Shown one piece after another: positions 63,357-64,000 of a stretch of 64,000 nucleotides of DNA. How positions within the stretch are numbered: position 1 is the first letter of the stretch; each line of letters opens with the position of its first letter. This stretch comes from Clostridium mobile (GTDB lineage: Bacteria > Bacillota > Clostridia > Clostridiales > Clostridiaceae). The notes beneath the pieces are model-generated. The model was not told the origin of the DNA and did no database searches. It saw only the letters and a program-made list of their open reading frames with translations. Both the position numbers and the translations under genes were made by a program. The stretch covers positions 930,001 through 994,000 of the forward strand of contig NZ_JAHLQF010000002.1 in assembly GCF_018918285.1 (NCBI RefSeq), given 5' to 3'.

Positions 63357-63707
63357 CTATTTGTTATTCCTCCTTGCGTATAATTGAATTGTCCAACCTG
63401 TTACCACCATCGTTATAATAGAGGAGATAAACAGTATAGACAAGAAAGCAACCCATTGTCCTTCTAAAATTGCCATACATGATATTATGCCTACCCCTGC
63501 TGGAACAAAGAAAAAAGAAAGATGATCCAATAAAAATTTACTTAAAGTATCTATCATGTTAATTTTTATAATTCCAGAGCATAAAGCAATAAATAAAAGC
63601 AACATGCCTAATACATTACCGGGTATGGGAAGTTTGAATATATTGTGTATTAATTCTCCTAAGAGGCATAATACTAATATAATACCCATTTGTCTAAGTA
63701 GTTTCAT
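63357..63707 (-). CDS. lrgA: CidA/LrgA-family holin-like protein
   Basis: 116 residues with four TM helices; GELIHNIFKLPIPGNVLGML near 17 and LLDHLSFFFVPAGVGIISC near 58 are the family signature. Acts with LrgB at the membrane. GAGGTG precedes the ATG. First gene of lrgAB; no LytSR pair is in the window. Confidence 0.9.
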   Translation of the reverse strand: MKLLRQMGIILVLCLLGELIHNIFKLPIPGNVLGMLLLFIALCSGIIKINMIDTLSKFLLDHLSFFFVPAGVGIISCMAILEGQWVAFLSILFISSIITMVVTGWTIQLYARRNNK

Positions 63708-63824
63708 AAAAACACCTCTTTTCTGTAATAGAGTTAGGAATGTACCAATACTTATTTTAGTACTATTGAAAGAAAAATGCCAGAATTAATATATATTTTT
63801 GTAGAAAAATGAGGGTGAAAATAT

Positions 63825-64000
63825 ATGAAAAAATATATTGAAAGTATTGTAAACCCTTATAAGGGATTGCCTAAAGAAATTTATATTATGTTTATTTCAA
63901 GAATGATTAATAGTTTAGGAAGTTTTGTTTACCCTTTACTCACATTGATATTAACTCAAAAAATTGGATTATCTCGTAATAAAGCAGGTATATTTATGAC
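63825..64000 (+). CDS. Major facilitator superfamily transporter, 3' end cut by window
   Basis: ATG 63825 after GAGGGTGA opens a frame to the window end. The 58 residues seen include YIMFISRMINSLGSFVYPLL, an MFS first helix, and LILTQKIGLSRNKAGIFM, the loop-helix 2 pattern of drug exporters. Substrate cannot be told from this part. Confidence 0.8.
   Translation, partial: MKKYIESIVNPYKGLPKEIYIMFISRMINSLGSFVYPLLTLILTQKIGLSRNKAGIFM

Overview
The window is AT-rich, densely coded DNA of a Clostridium sensu stricto type Firmicute. The reasons are strong AGGAGG ribosome binding sites, TTG/GTG starts, many short rho-independent terminators and typical clostridial families (CsoR, L25, KamA, YgeY, DUF368, LDCC mini-proteins). 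No rRNA, tRNA, CRISPR array, phage or insertion sequence was seen. I cannot name the species. Layout, 1-13 kb: a LacI-type regulator cut by the window edge is followed by the Leloir genes galT-galK-galE and a short primary-type sigma factor. Then come a tRNA-modification group (TcdA-like dehydratase, cysteine desulfurase, ThiI), a two-component system, and a small copper island (CsoR, 43-aa LDCC protein, CopZ, and a divergent HMA-membrane-cupredoxin protein). 13-30 kb: mostly single-gene housekeeping units. These include a glutamate-synthase-like flavoprotein, a LiaF-like membrane protein, a Na/Pi cotransporter behind a Pho-box-like repeat, an aldehyde dehydrogenase, L25, a P1 peptidase, an ECF S-component, a soluble zinc-type chemoreceptor, an S41 protease, a DegV-PadR pair behind a perfect palindrome, and homoserine dehydrogenase. 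30-41 kb: a Cache chemoreceptor that appears to start at AUU; a divergent locus with a CE4-like hydrolase plus lysine 2,3-aminomutase on one side and an AlaDH/PNT-like dehydrogenase plus a GntR-RCK_C (BusR-like) regulator on the other; two PAP2 phosphatases; and two secreted cell-wall enzymes. 41-53 kb: an oxidative pentose phosphate operon (gnd-zwf-cyclase), a YgeY peptidase with a YfcC transporter, a promoter-terminator unit that may be a small RNA or leader before popT (DUF368), and a membrane glycosylation operon (GT2, DUF2304, EamA-like, GT-C) followed by its own two-component pair and preceded by three TCTTCA repeats at 11-bp steps. 53-64 kb: a second two-component system joined to an antimicrobial-peptide type ABC transporter, richer in GC and probably acquired, whose regulator again seems to start at AUU; a split chromate transporter with a divergent LysR regulator; a YyaL/DUF255 protein; LrgA-LrgB; and the start of an MFS transporter. 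The most interesting item is the lysine 2,3-aminomutase locus. Beta-lysine is a known osmolyte precursor and GntR-RCK_C regulators are known c-di-AMP osmotic sensors, so this may be an osmotically controlled beta-lysine pathway with two uncharacterised enzymes, controlled through three TACAACTTTA-type half-sites in the divergent promoter.
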